Source: Micromonospora tulbaghiae (lineage in GTDB: Bacteria; Actinomycetota; Actinomycetes; Mycobacteriales; Micromonosporaceae). From it: 64,000 nt of DNA. Positions within the stretch are counted from its first letter, which is position 1. The number at the start of each line of letters is the position of its first letter. The notes beneath the pieces were generated by a model. That model was given only the letters and a program-made list of their open reading frames with translations. It searched no databases and had not been told where the DNA came from. Made by a program: the position numbers and the translations under genes. Positions 9,069 through 17,584 of this stretch are shown here, piece by piece. Where the stretch lies: assembly GCF_900091605.1 (NCBI RefSeq), contig NZ_FMCQ01000008.1:186001-250000 (forward strand), in the 5' to 3' direction.

Positions 9069-10073
9069 TCAGCTCGTGGCCAGCGCGGCGTCGGAGGAGA
9101 AGACCAGGCCGACGCTCGCCGAACCGGTCTTCAGCGCGTTCTTGGTCTGCGGGCCGCCCGCGTCCAGCGAGCTGAACGAGCCGGCCTTGAAGTCGTAGAC
9201 CTCGACCAGACCGGCCTGGCACTTCGGCCGCTGCGGGCACTCGGGCGGCCCCGCCAGCACGGTGGCCTGGCCGGAACACTTGGCGGCCAGCTCAGAGAGC
9301 GTGGACACGCCGTACTTGTCGGCGAACGCCTTGGTCACCGCGAACGCGTTCTGGTCCTGCGCCTGGGAGGGCTGGCCGAAGACCAGGCCGGCCTTGTCAC
9401 CCTCGGTCTTCAGCGCCGCGACCGTCTTGTCCAGCTCCGGCGAGGAGACGGGCTGGGCGTCCTTGCCGTTGGCCTTGGTGTTGAGGAACTCCGCCATGGT
9501 GGCGGCGTACTCCGGGACGACCTGGATCTGCCCCTTCTCCAGGGCCGGCTCGTAGAGCTCCCGGTTGCCGATGGTCTGCACCTTGACCTGGTAGCCGGCG
9601 GCGGTGAGCGCGATCTTGTAGAGCTCGGCGATGGTCTGGCTCTCGCTGAAGTTGCCGGCGCCCACGGTGATCTGACCGCCCGGGCCCTTCTCGATCCCGT
9701 CGGTCACGCCGTTGGCGGAGGCGAACTCCTGCGCCGCGACCTGGGGCGTCTTGCGGTCGACGTCGACCGCCCGGTTGAGCTGGATCAGCTTGGGGGTGTC
9801 GAGCTTCGCGGAGACCTTGTCCAGCGCGGCGACGAGCTGCGGCGTGGCCGCCTTCGCGTTGATCGCGGGGATGACGTTGTCGGTGTTCTGGAGCTTCTTG
9901 TCGTCGGTGAGGACGACGAGCTGGTCGCCCGCCACCGGGGCGCAGCCCGCCCCCGAGGCACCCTGCTCGGGCGCGTCGGTGCCGGACGAGCCGGCGTCGC
10001 CGCAGCCGGTGAGGAGAACAGCCGCGGTGAGTGCGCCGAGCGCCCCCGCGGCCAGTGTCGTACGCGCGCGCAT
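9069..10073 (-). CDS. Compatible-solute ABC transporter binding lipoprotein, circularly permuted
   Basis: 334 residues, OpuAC/ProX-type substrate-binding lipoprotein (lipobox LLTGC, Cys24) for glycine betaine, choline or a similar osmolyte. Order is unusual. Residues about 50-126 (LVVLTDDKKLQNTDNVIPAIN...LNRAVDVDRK) match the part that normally closes the family's C-terminus. The normal N-terminal lobe (ITVGAGNFSESQ...GNRELYEPALEKGQIQVVPEY) begins only at about 134. The protein ends at VGLVFSSDAALATS, where the normal protein would continue into the moved segment. ATG with GGAAGG upstream; 153 bp downstream of the permease. Confidence 0.88.
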   Translation of the reverse strand: MRARTTLAAGALGALTAAVLLTGCGDAGSSGTDAPEQGASGAGCAPVAGDQLVVLTDDKKLQNTDNVIPAINAKAATPQLVAALDKVSAKLDTPKLIQLNRAVDVDRKTPQVAAQEFASANGVTDGIEKGPGGQITVGAGNFSESQTIAELYKIALTAAGYQVKVQTIGNRELYEPALEKGQIQVVPEYAATMAEFLNTKANGKDAQPVSSPELDKTVAALKTEGDKAGLVFGQPSQAQDQNAFAVTKAFADKYGVSTLSELAAKCSGQATVLAGPPECPQRPKCQAGLVEVYDFKAGSFSSLDAGGPQTKNALKTGSASVGLVFSSDAALATS

Positions 10074-10226
10074 CAGTGCCCGCCTTCCGTGTCCCGGCGC
10101 GACCCCCTCGGGCCGGCCGCGTGTCCGACGGGCGATCCGGACGGCCACCCGCGACTCCAGCCAATATCTTCCGGACCCGACCGACAAACTCGGAGCGGTT
10201 TTCGTCACCCGATCGTCACCGACGGC

Positions 10227-10949
10227 TCAGCCGCCGGTCGTCGCCGCCGTCGCGCGGCGGTTCGCCCGCCGGCGTACCCGGCGCAGCGGGCGCGGCGTCA
10301 CCACCCGCTCCACCACCGCGAGCAATCCCTCGACGAGCAGCGCCAACCCGGCCACCAGCACCCCGCCGGCGATGATCTGACCGCCCCCGGCGGCGATGTC
10401 GAGCCCGAACCCGGCCCGGATGATCTGGCCCAGCCCGCCGCCGTTGACGAACGAGGCGAGCGCGGCGGTGGCCACCACCTGCACCGCAGCGGTACGGAAG
10501 CCGGCCGCCAGATAGGGCACCGCGAGCGGCAGCTCCACCCGGCGCAGCACCTGCCCGCCGGACAGGCCCATCCCCCGGGCCGCGTCCCGGGCCTCCGGAT
10601 CGGCCTGCCGCACCCCGGTGTACGCGTTCGCCAGCAGCGGCGGGACCGCGAAGACCGCGAGCGCCACCACCACGGCCGGCCGGCCGAAACCGAGGAACGT
10701 CAACGGCAGGATGGTCAGCAGGGCCAGCGTCGGGATCGCCAGCGTGACGTTGGAGACCAGCAGGACCAGCCCGCCGCCCCGGCCGCTGTGCCCGAGCCAG
10801 AGCCCGATCGGCCAGGCCACCAGGCACCCGAGCAGCACCGCCAAGGCGGACATGCTGAGGTGCTCGCCGAGGCGGTCCAGCACGCCGCCGGGGTTGGTCC
10901 AGTTCAGCGGGTCGTTCAGCCAGACCACTGCCTGCTCGACGGGATTCAC
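10227..10949 (-). CDS. ABC transporter permease (OpuC/ProW type), second copy
   Basis: 240-residue inner-membrane permease with about five or six helices and the binding-protein-dependent transport loop 'EARDAARGMGLSGGQVLRRVELPLAVP', which contacts the ATPase. Starts at GTG, preceded by GGGAGG, and overlaps the stop of the other permease gene as GTGA, so the two permeases are translationally coupled and likely form a heterodimer. The downstream binding protein completes the operon. Confidence 0.9.
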   Translation of the reverse strand: MNPVEQAVVWLNDPLNWTNPGGVLDRLGEHLSMSALAVLLGCLVAWPIGLWLGHSGRGGGLVLLVSNVTLAIPTLALLTILPLTFLGFGRPAVVVALAVFAVPPLLANAYTGVRQADPEARDAARGMGLSGGQVLRRVELPLAVPYLAAGFRTAAVQVVATAALASFVNGGGLGQIIRAGFGLDIAAGGGQIIAGGVLVAGLALLVEGLLAVVERVVTPRPLRRVRRRANRRATAATTGG

Positions 10950-11635
10950 CGGGCGGACCTCCCGCGCAGCCAGGGAGTGAGCAGGCGTCCCACGCCTGCG
11001 AGCACCAGGTCGAGCACCAGCGCCAGCAGCACGCACAGCACCGTGCCGGTCATGATCTGCGCCTTGTAGAAGTTGTTCTGGAAGCCCGCGAAGATGAGCT
11101 GGCCGAGGCCGCCCCGGCCGACCACCACCCCGACGGTGACGAGCGCGACAGTGGACACGGTCGCGAGCCGTACGCCGGTGAGGATGCCGGGCAGCGCCAA
11201 CGGCAGCTCGATCCGCAACAGCCGGCCCCACCTGCCGTACCCCATGCCCTCGGCGGCCTCGCGCACCTCCGGCGGCACCTGGGTCAGCCCGGCCAGCGCG
11301 TTTCGCACGATGACCAGCAACGCGTACAGCGCGACCACGGTGAGCACGGTGATCGCGCCGATGCCCAGGTACGGCGCGAGGAACGCGAACAACGCCAGCG
11401 ACGGGACGGTGTACAGCACCCCGGTCACCGCCAGGATGGGAGCCGACAGCGACCGGAACCAGTACGCGAGCACCGCGAGCGGCAGCGCCACCAGCGCGGC
11501 GATCACCACGGCCCGGGCGGTCAGCCAGGTGTGCTCCCGCAGCGCGGCGAGGATCGTGTCAGAGTTGTCCCGCACGTACTGCCAGGAGAACCACGGATTA
11601 CCCGGGTCGGCCCGGTAGCTCAGGTGGAGGGACAC
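10946..11635 (-). CDS. ABC transporter permease (OpuC/ProW type), first copy
   Basis: 229-residue membrane permease with the coupling loop 'EVREAAEGMGYGRWGRLLRIELPLALPGI' and a C-terminal GGLGQLIFAGF block as in ProW/OpuCB. It pairs with the downstream permease. The GTG start at 11635 is only 2 bp from the divergent GTG start of the ATPase gene, so any promoter for one lies in or over the other. No good ribosome site precedes it, so the start is less certain than the gene. Confidence 0.88.
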   Translation of the reverse strand: MSLHLSYRADPGNPWFSWQYVRDNSDTILAALREHTWLTARAVVIAALVALPLAVLAYWFRSLSAPILAVTGVLYTVPSLALFAFLAPYLGIGAITVLTVVALYALLVIVRNALAGLTQVPPEVREAAEGMGYGRWGRLLRIELPLALPGILTGVRLATVSTVALVTVGVVVGRGGLGQLIFAGFQNNFYKAQIMTGTVLCVLLALVLDLVLAGVGRLLTPWLRGRSAR

Positions 11636-11637
11636 AC

Positions 11638-12630
11638 GTGGACGGTACCCCGGGAGGCACCGCCGGAGGCGGCGCGGCGTCGATCACGCTGGAGCGCATC
11701 CGCAAGCGCTACCCGGACGGCACCGAGGCGGTACGCGAGCTGAGCCTGGAGGTCGCCGCCGGTGAACTGGTGGTGCTGATCGGCCCGTCCGGCTGCGGGA
11801 AGTCGACGGTGCTGCGGATGATCAACCGGCTGATCGAGCCCACCGACGGGCGGATCCTGCTCGGCGACGACGACGTCACCCGGGTCGATCCGGTGGCGTT
11901 GCGCCGCCGCATCGGCTACGTCATCCAGAACGTCGGTCTCTTCCCGCACCAGACCGTCGCCGCGAACGTGGCGACCGTGCCGGGGCTGCTGGGCTGGCCG
12001 AAGCAGCGGACCCGGGACCGGGTCGGCGAGCTGCTGGAACTCGTCGGTCTCGACCCGGCGCAGTTCGGCCGGCGGTACCCGCACGAGCTCTCCGGCGGGC
12101 AGCGGCAACGGGTCGGCGTGGCCCGCGCGCTCGCCGCCGATCCGGTGGTGCTGCTGATGGACGAGCCGTTCTCGGCCGTGGACCCGATCGTCCGGACCCG
12201 CCTCCAGGAGGAGTTCCTGCGCCTGCAGGCCGAGGTACGCAAGACGATCGTGCTGGTCACCCACGACCTCGACGAGGCGGTCCGGCTGGGCGACCGGATC
12301 GCGGTGCTGTCCGAGGGCGGCCGGCTGGAGCAGTACGACACACCCGCCGCCCTGCTCGGTGCGCCCGCCTCGGACTTCGTCCGCGAGTTCGTCGGCGCCG
12401 ACCGGGGCATCCGGCGGCTCGCCGTCACCCCGGTGACCCGCGCGGTGCTCGACCCGCTCCCGGCCGACGGCGGCACCGGCCTGCCCAACGTGGCGCTCGG
12501 CGACTCGGCGTACGACGCGCTCGGTGCGCTGCTCACCGCCGGCGCGGAACACGCCGTGGTCACCGAGGAGGGGCGGGCGGTGGGGCTGCTCGCCCGGAGC
12601 CGGGTGCTGACGCTGGGCGCCGTGGACTGA
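11638..12630 (+). CDS. Glycine betaine/choline-type ABC transporter ATPase
   Basis: 330 residues. Walker A GPSGCGKST (about residues 52-60), Q-loop region VIQNVGLFPH, signature LSGGQRQRVG, Walker B VVLLMDEPFSAVD and the switch His in LVTHDLDEA are all intact. A C-terminal CBS-like regulatory region (PLPADGGTGLPNVAL...AVVTEEGRAVGLLARS) is typical of OpuCA/ProV proteins that sense ionic strength. GTG start with GGAGGG 6 nt upstream. It energises the two divergent permeases. Confidence 0.93.
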   Translation: MDGTPGGTAGGGAASITLERIRKRYPDGTEAVRELSLEVAAGELVVLIGPSGCGKSTVLRMINRLIEPTDGRILLGDDDVTRVDPVALRRRIGYVIQNVGLFPHQTVAANVATVPGLLGWPKQRTRDRVGELLELVGLDPAQFGRRYPHELSGGQRQRVGVARALAADPVVLLMDEPFSAVDPIVRTRLQEEFLRLQAEVRKTIVLVTHDLDEAVRLGDRIAVLSEGGRLEQYDTPAALLGAPASDFVREFVGADRGIRRLAVTPVTRAVLDPLPADGGTGLPNVALGDSAYDALGALLTAGAEHAVVTEEGRAVGLLARSRVLTLGAVD

Positions 12631-12632
12631 GC

Positions 12633-13124
12633 TCAGGCCCGGCCGCCGAGGCTGGCCAGTCCGACGATCCAGCCCGCGAAGAAGCCGTACGTGACGCCGG
12701 TGCTAGCCGCCTGGAACGCGGCGAACAGCGAGCCGTGCGGGCCGAGGAGCGTGGCGAGCAGGGCACTGAGCCCGCCCGCGAGCGCGTACGCGCCCCAGCC
12801 GGAGAGGAACTGGCTGCCCGAGGACGTGACCCGGTCGGTCTGCGGGCCGGGCAGCAGGTACAGCAGCGCCGCGGCCAGCACGATCAGCAGGATCGCCCGC
12901 AGGTTGGTGGCGAACACGCCCTCGTCGGCGTGCCACCGCCAGGACGGCCAGGCGAGCAGCCGCAGGAACCAGCCACCGGCCCCGGTCGGGTCGGTGCCGC
13001 GCTGCGCCCAGTCCACGTACATCGGGCTGCCGCCGACGGCGACGAGCAGGAACGCGGCGAGCGTGCCGGTGCCGGCGGCCGAGCCGTACCGGGAGACGGT
13101 GCGGGGGCGGTTGCTCAGAGCCAT
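12633..13124 (-). CDS. Four-helix membrane protein of unknown function
   Basis: 163 residues with about four hydrophobic segments (AAGTGTLAAFLLVAVGG, LRAILLIVLAAALLYLLPG, GWGAYALAGGLSALLATLLG, YGFFAGWIVGLASLGG) and a Trp-rich extracytoplasmic loop. No family recognised. It converges on the ABC ATPase gene with 2 bp between stops. The start MALSNRP is chosen because upstream in-frame sequence is Arg-rich and non-hydrophobic with no clear ribosome site. Confidence 0.6.
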   Translation of the reverse strand: MALSNRPRTVSRYGSAAGTGTLAAFLLVAVGGSPMYVDWAQRGTDPTGAGGWFLRLLAWPSWRWHADEGVFATNLRAILLIVLAAALLYLLPGPQTDRVTSSGSQFLSGWGAYALAGGLSALLATLLGPHGSLFAAFQAASTGVTYGFFAGWIVGLASLGGRA

Positions 13125-13207
13125 GCGGCGGTCAGTTCCCGTCCGGTCCCGCCGGGCAAACCTGCGTAACCGGTCGGCCGTCGTCGGCCGGCGGGCCGTC
13201 ATCGACC

Positions 13208-13510
13208 TCAGTGCTTCATCAGGTAGTCGATGAAGGCGGCGCGCAGCAGCGGCGCGGACTCCTCGTAGCCGTGCCCGGTCAGCTCACGCCAGAGCGCGTT
13301 CGCCTCGTCGATGGTCGGGCCGACCGAGTTCGGCGCGCCGTCCAGCGCGGCGGCCTCGTCCGCGTTCGGCAGGTGCCGCAGGACCGACCAGAAGAACCCC
13401 ACGTCGCGGCGCTCGCGCGCCAGGTGGAACGCCTGCTCACGCAGTTCCTCGGTGGAGAGCTTGTCGAGCTCGTCGAAGGTACGGCCGCCGGGGGCGGGAG
13501 TATCGGTCAT
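13208..13510 (-). CDS. Small acidic protein of unknown function
   Basis: 100 residues, soluble, no transmembrane segment. Sequence features: MTDTPAPGGRTFDELDKLSTEELREQAF, an ARERRDVGFFWSVLRHLPNA helix and a C-terminal 'AAFIDYLMKH'. It looks helical and is likely a small conserved actinobacterial protein. Third-position GC supports coding. Not assignable to a function from sequence or context. Confidence 0.6.
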   Translation of the reverse strand: MTDTPAPGGRTFDELDKLSTEELREQAFHLARERRDVGFFWSVLRHLPNADEAAALDGAPNSVGPTIDEANALWRELTGHGYEESAPLLRAAFIDYLMKH

Positions 13511-13569
13511 GCCGCCGAGCCTAACCGGAGAGATCAGTCCGGGCGCGCCGGACGCACGGCGGCCGCCGG

Positions 13570-14796
13570 TCAGCGGTCGTCGGCGTCCCAGCGCCGGGGC
13601 TCGTTGTCCCAGCGCGGTGCCTCCCACGCCTCCACCGGGGTGTCGTGCTGGCGTACCGGCAGCACCGACGGCCAGGCGTCGGCCGGCTCGGGCGCCGGGG
13701 TCATCGTCCAACCGCCGCTCAACGCGCCGTCCCGGGCCGGGCGGACCGGGCCGGTCCCGACCGTCGCCGCCGGGCGCGGCCGGCCGAACGTCTCGACCAG
13801 CCGGGTGACGAGCAGGCCCACGCCGAGCACGGCACCGCCGAGCGCCCACCGGCTGACCGTCCAGCCGTGCGGGACGGTCCAGGCGAGGAACACCACCACC
13901 AGGCAGACCGCGAACAGGGTGCCGAAGATGCCGCCGCGCCGCCCGTACGCGCTGGTGCCGGCGAGCATCACCGTGCCCACCGCCAGCACGGTCCAGTCCA
14001 GTCCGGTGCCGGGCGCGACCTGGCCGTCCCCGTTCGCCGCGATCAGCACGCCGCCCAGCATCGCCAGCACGGTGGACCCGACGAGCGCCAGCGCGGTCAC
14101 CGTGGCGGCCGCCACGCCGCGCCGCCGGGCCGGGTCGGCGACCGGGCGGAACCGGCCGATCAGCCGGCGTACGGGTTTCATCGCGGCGAACAGGCCACCG
14201 AGGACGGCCACCGCGGCGAAGCCGACGAAGAAGTAGAGCGCGCTGCGACGAGGGTCGTAGTCACCCTGCACCGCCACCGGGCCGGTGCGCCGTTCCAGGT
14301 AGACGATCACGCCGGCCGCCCCGGCCAGGCTCGCCGCCCACCCGGGCACATGCAGCACCACCACGGCCAGGGCTAGCGCCAGCCCGGCCGCCGCCGCCAC
14401 CGCAAGCGCCGGCAGCAGCGCCTCCCGCATGCCCCGGTCGCCCTGCTCGGCGAAGTGCAGCGCGGCGGCCAGCGCGACCGGGCCGACCGCCAGGTTCACC
14501 GCGCCGGCCCGCAGGCTCAGGCCGGCGGCGAGCGTGAGCAGACCGAGCGCTGCGACGTCGACGAGCAGCGTCTTCAGCGCGCCGCCGCGCAGCGCGTCCG
14601 CGTCCTCCCGCCAGAGCAGCCAGGCCATCGCCACCAGTCCGGCGAGCAGCACGAACTCCCAGAGCACGTGCACCGCGATCCGGTCCCGGCCGGGTTCGCC
14701 GTGCGCCGGGTCGTCGAAGACGTTCTCCAGTACGGCAGCGGGCACCCCGGACGACGTCTCCGGCGGCGCTGTCCGGCCCGCATCGTCGTACGCCAT
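13570..14796 (-). CDS. BPD_transp_2-like (branched-chain/sugar permease family) orphan membrane protein
   Basis: 408 residues with about nine helices. The segments 'AAGLSLRAGAVNLAVGPVALAAAL' and 'LAVGTVMLAGTSAYGRRGGIFGTLFA' match the twin signature of ribose/branched-chain-type ABC permeases. No ATPase or binding-protein gene is adjacent, so it is an orphan or a repurposed fold. The C-terminal 60 residues are soluble, with repeated Trp-Asp (RWDNEPRRWDADDR). ATG is preceded by GGGGAGG. It occupies the position of a conserved membrane gene in the Mycobacterium folK-panC region. Confidence 0.75.
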   Translation of the reverse strand: MAYDDAGRTAPPETSSGVPAAVLENVFDDPAHGEPGRDRIAVHVLWEFVLLAGLVAMAWLLWREDADALRGGALKTLLVDVAALGLLTLAAGLSLRAGAVNLAVGPVALAAALHFAEQGDRGMREALLPALAVAAAAGLALALAVVVLHVPGWAASLAGAAGVIVYLERRTGPVAVQGDYDPRRSALYFFVGFAAVAVLGGLFAAMKPVRRLIGRFRPVADPARRRGVAAATVTALALVGSTVLAMLGGVLIAANGDGQVAPGTGLDWTVLAVGTVMLAGTSAYGRRGGIFGTLFAVCLVVVFLAWTVPHGWTVSRWALGGAVLGVGLLVTRLVETFGRPRPAATVGTGPVRPARDGALSGGWTMTPAPEPADAWPSVLPVRQHDTPVEAWEAPRWDNEPRRWDADDR

Positions 14797-14909
14797 TGGC
14801 TCGCGCCTCCCCAGGTGGCCGCGTCCGGCCCACGGGCGGGCGGACCGGTGGCGGCCGTCGCTCTCCGGTCGCCAGGGACGGTACCTCCGGGGCGGGGTGG
14901 GGGGAACCC

Positions 14910-15440
14910 TCAGAGACGCCCGCGGGGCGTCTCCCGGTCGCCCGGCTCGCGGTCCTCGTCGTCCTCCTGCTCCGGCACCCGGCAGGAGCGTTCCAGCCAG
15001 AGCGCGGCCGCGACCAGCGCCAGCGCGGCGATCAGGCCGCCGAGCGCGGCGGGGCGATCGTTCGTGGCCGCGTTGGTCTGTTCCACGAAGAGCCAGCCGG
15101 TCAGGCCGGCGTAGAAGCCGGCGAAGATGGCCCCGGCCAGCGCGGACGCCTTTGCCAGCACCACGAACCGGGCGACCAGCAGTGGGTTCACCGGCTCCCG
15201 GCCGGGTCGCCGCTCGATCCGGCCCCGGGTGTTCACCGCCGCGTAGCCCTCCAGCACGGCCAGCCCGGCCAGCGTGATCACCGGCAGCCAGGGCAGGTCA
15301 GACCCGAGGTCTCCGTAGAAGCTGCTGATCAGCAGCCAGGCCACCGCGGCGGCGGCCAGACCGGCCACCACCAGCGTGGAGGTCCGGGTCGGACCCATCC
15401 GGAAGCGGTCGGGCCCCTGCGGGGAGCGGTCGGTGCTCAC
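14910..15440 (-). CDS. DUF3180 membrane protein
   Basis: 176 residues with about four helices, e.g. TSTLVVAGLAAAAVAWLLISS and LPWLPVITLAGLAVLEGYAA, then a charged C-terminus (PEQEDDEDREPGDRE). DUF3180 proteins are found directly downstream of folK across actinobacteria, exactly as here (43 bp after folK). Function unknown. GTG start with a strong GAGGAGG 8 nt upstream. Confidence 0.82.
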   Translation of the reverse strand: MSTDRSPQGPDRFRMGPTRTSTLVVAGLAAAAVAWLLISSFYGDLGSDLPWLPVITLAGLAVLEGYAAVNTRGRIERRPGREPVNPLLVARFVVLAKASALAGAIFAGFYAGLTGWLFVEQTNAATNDRPAALGGLIAALALVAAALWLERSCRVPEQEDDEDREPGDRETPRGRL

Positions 15441-15483
15441 CGCACCTCCTCAGCTCGCCACTGCCGGGCCACGCTCCACCGGG

Positions 15484-16011
15484 TCATGTGTCCGACTCTA
15501 GCGTCAGATCGGGTCGCGGGCTCAGTTCCAGGGCGTCCCCGGCCAGCGGCTCGGCGTTGAGCAGGTCGGTCAGCCAGCCGTGCCCGGGCAGCCGGCCGTG
15601 CGGCTCGATGTCGATCCACGGGCGCAGCACGAAGGCGCGCAGGCGGGCCCGGGGGTGCGGCACTGTCAGCTCGGGATCGTCGCGGAGCACCGGCTCACCG
15701 GCGTCGTCCCAGACCGCGATCACGTCCACGTCCAGCGTGCGGGGCCCGTACCGCCGTTGCGGGTCGCGGGCGCGCCCGGCCGCCGCCTCCGCGGCCCGGG
15801 CGCGGGCCAGCCAGTCCTCGGGCGTCGCCGCCGGGTCCGCGGCCATCACCACCGCGTTCAGGTACGCGGGCTGGTCGGCGTCCCCCCACGGTGGAGTCTC
15901 GTAGACGCCGGAGACCAGCAGCACGCTGTCGCCGAGCGCGGCCACCGCGCCGCGCAGGTGGCCGAGGCGGTCGCCGAGGTTGCTGCCGATCGACAGCACG
16001 GCCCGGGTCAT
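15484..16011 (-). CDS. folK: HPPK, 6-hydroxymethyl-7,8-dihydropterin pyrophosphokinase
   Basis: 175 residues. Transfers pyrophosphate from ATP to 6-hydroxymethyldihydropterin. N-terminal SIGSNLGDR, VYETPPWGDADQPAYLNAVV, and the catalytic/Mg2+ loop YGPRTLDVDVI followed by PHPRARLRAFVLRPW are all standard HPPK blocks. Its ATG overlaps folB's stop by ATGA, so folP-folB-folK are translated as a coupled set. Confidence 0.96.
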   Translation of the reverse strand: MTRAVLSIGSNLGDRLGHLRGAVAALGDSVLLVSGVYETPPWGDADQPAYLNAVVMAADPAATPEDWLARARAAEAAAGRARDPQRRYGPRTLDVDVIAVWDDAGEPVLRDDPELTVPHPRARLRAFVLRPWIDIEPHGRLPGHGWLTDLLNAEPLAGDALELSPRPDLTLESDT

Positions 16012-16367
16012 CGGGTACGCCGCATCGTGACGGCCACGTCCCGGAACGCGTGCGGGATCGGGGCCTCCGGCTTGTGCACGGTCACCGTCGCGGCGGCCAC
16101 CAGCGGCTCGGCCAGGCAGACCGCGAGCAGCCGGTCGGCGAGCGTCTCGATCAGGTTCACCGGCTCGCCGGTGATCACGGCGACCAGGCGTTCGGCCAGT
16201 TCGCCGTAGTGCACGGTGTCGCTCACCTCGTCCGAGCGCGCGGCCGGGCCCAGGTCCAGTTCGAGCACCGCGTCGACCACGAACTCCTGCCCCTGTGCGC
16301 GCTCGAAGTCGTAGACGCCGTGGCGGCCGTGCGCGCGCAGGCCAGTCAGCTCGATCCGGTCGGTCAT
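16008..16367 (-). CDS. folB: Dihydroneopterin aldolase
   Basis: 119 residues. Converts dihydroneopterin to 6-hydroxymethyldihydropterin plus glycolaldehyde. Family signs are the N-terminal DRIELTGLRAHGRHGVYDFER, VHYGELAERL, NLIETLADRL and the catalytic-region VTVHKPEAPIP. Start and stop overlap folP and folK by ATGA. Confidence 0.96.
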   Translation of the reverse strand: MTDRIELTGLRAHGRHGVYDFERAQGQEFVVDAVLELDLGPAARSDEVSDTVHYGELAERLVAVITGEPVNLIETLADRLLAVCLAEPLVAAATVTVHKPEAPIPHAFRDVAVTMRRTR

Positions 16368-17332
16368 CGGTCGCCTCCGCTCAGGCCGGTGGCCGCTTCC
16401 GCCGGCCGGGTGCCGCCGGTGGCCGCCTCCGCCTGCCGCCCGCCGGTGGCCGCCTCCGTCGGCGACGCGCTCGCAGGCCGGGTGCCGGTCGCGGTGGCGA
16501 GCCGGGGGCTGCCGGTGGCACGCCAGACGGCGAGCGCGTCGGCGGTGGCGCGGACGTCGTGCACGCGTACCCCCCAGGCGCCGGCCGCGACGGCGAGCAC
16601 GCTCGTCGCGACGGTCGCGGCCTCCCGGCCGGCGGTGGGCCGGGGCTCGCCGGCCGGGTCGGCGAGCAGCCGGCCGAGGTAGGACTTGCGGCTGGCCCCG
16701 AACAGCACCGGAAAGCCCAGGTCGACCAGCTCGGGCAGGCGGGCGCTCAGCGCCCAGTTGTGGGCGGCGGTCTTCGCGAAGCCCAGGCCCGGGTCGACGA
16801 TGATCCGGTCGGCGGCCACCCCGGCGGCGAGCGCGGCGTCGACGCGCCGGCTCAGCTCGTCCCGGACCTCGGCCACCACGTCGGTGTACGTGGCCAGCTC
16901 GCGCATCCCGCGGGAGTGCCCCCGCCAGTGCATGAGCACCCAGGGGCAGCCGGCGTCGCGGACCACCCGGGCCATGTCCGGGTCGGCGAGGCCGCCGGAG
17001 ACGTCGTTGACCACGTACGCGCCGGCGGCGAGGACCGCCTCGGCGACCCGGGCGCGGCTGGTGTCGATACTGACCCGGATGCCGGCGGCGCTCAGCTCGC
17101 GGACCACCGGCAGCACCCGGGCGGTCTCCGTCTCCGCGTCGACCCGGTCGGCGCCGGGCCGGGTGGACTCGCCGCCCACGTCGATCAGGTCGGCGCCGTC
17201 GGAGCGTAGTCGCACCCCGTGTGCGACGGCCGTGTCCAGATCGGCGTATCTGCCGCCGTCGGAGAAGGAGTCGGGCGTGACGTTGAGGACGCCCATCACC
17301 ACCGGGGTCTCCGCCCGTACCAGATCGGTCAC
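16364..17332 (-). CDS. folP: Dihydropteroate synthase with repetitive C-terminal tail
   Basis: 322 residues. Condenses 6-hydroxymethyldihydropterin pyrophosphate with p-aminobenzoate; the sulfonamide target. Signatures: MGVLNVTPDSFSDGG, VGGESTRPGA, DTSRARVAEA, VNDVSGG, LMHWRG, DPGLGFAKT, GASRKSYLG and HDVRA. The GTG at 17332 is chosen because it places MGVLNVT about 13 residues from the N-terminus, as in relatives; ATGs further upstream (17410, 17434) have no clear ribosome site. The last 40 or so residues carry an Ala/Thr/Gly repeat (TEAATGG, AEAATGG, AEAATG) beyond the usual end. Confidence 0.94.
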   Translation of the reverse strand: MTDLVRAETPVVMGVLNVTPDSFSDGGRYADLDTAVAHGVRLRSDGADLIDVGGESTRPGADRVDAETETARVLPVVRELSAAGIRVSIDTSRARVAEAVLAAGAYVVNDVSGGLADPDMARVVRDAGCPWVLMHWRGHSRGMRELATYTDVVAEVRDELSRRVDAALAAGVAADRIIVDPGLGFAKTAAHNWALSARLPELVDLGFPVLFGASRKSYLGRLLADPAGEPRPTAGREAATVATSVLAVAAGAWGVRVHDVRATADALAVWRATGSPRLATATGTRPASASPTEAATGGRQAEAATGGTRPAEAATGLSGGDR

Positions 17333-17464
17333 GGACCCGACAGTACCGTTCGCCGGCAGGGCTTCCGGCCACCGGGCGAGCGCCCGACGCGGCACCCCTG
17401 ACGTGCGCATTGGAACAGGTGTACGATCGGTCATCCGGGCCGTCCGAGGTCGACTCTTCACGGC

Positions 17465-17493
17465 TTGTCGCAAAGGTGGCCGGGCCGTACGCT
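17465..17493 (+). promoter_or_regulatory. Candidate sigma-70-type promoter
   Basis: TTGTCG (17465-17470), 17-bp spacer, TACGCT (17488-17493). Spacing is ideal for a primary-sigma promoter and it points toward the plus-strand operon, leaving an untranslated leader of about 190 nt. Confidence 0.5.
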
Positions 17494-17561
17494 TTGGAAT
17501 TGCCCAGCATCGAGATGGCGAAGCCTGGAGGGAGGGCCGAAGCGGGAAGAATCCCCCCAAA

Positions 17562-17584
17562 ACTCACCACTCTGCGTGGTGGGT
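17562..17584. promoter_or_regulatory. Hairpin in the leader of the T4SS-like operon
   Basis: ACTCACCAC (17562-17570), loop TCTGC, GTGGTGGGT (17576-17584): a 9-bp stem with one mismatch, about 105 nt before the first GTG. It could be an attenuator, a terminator reading either way or an operator. Confidence 0.4.
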
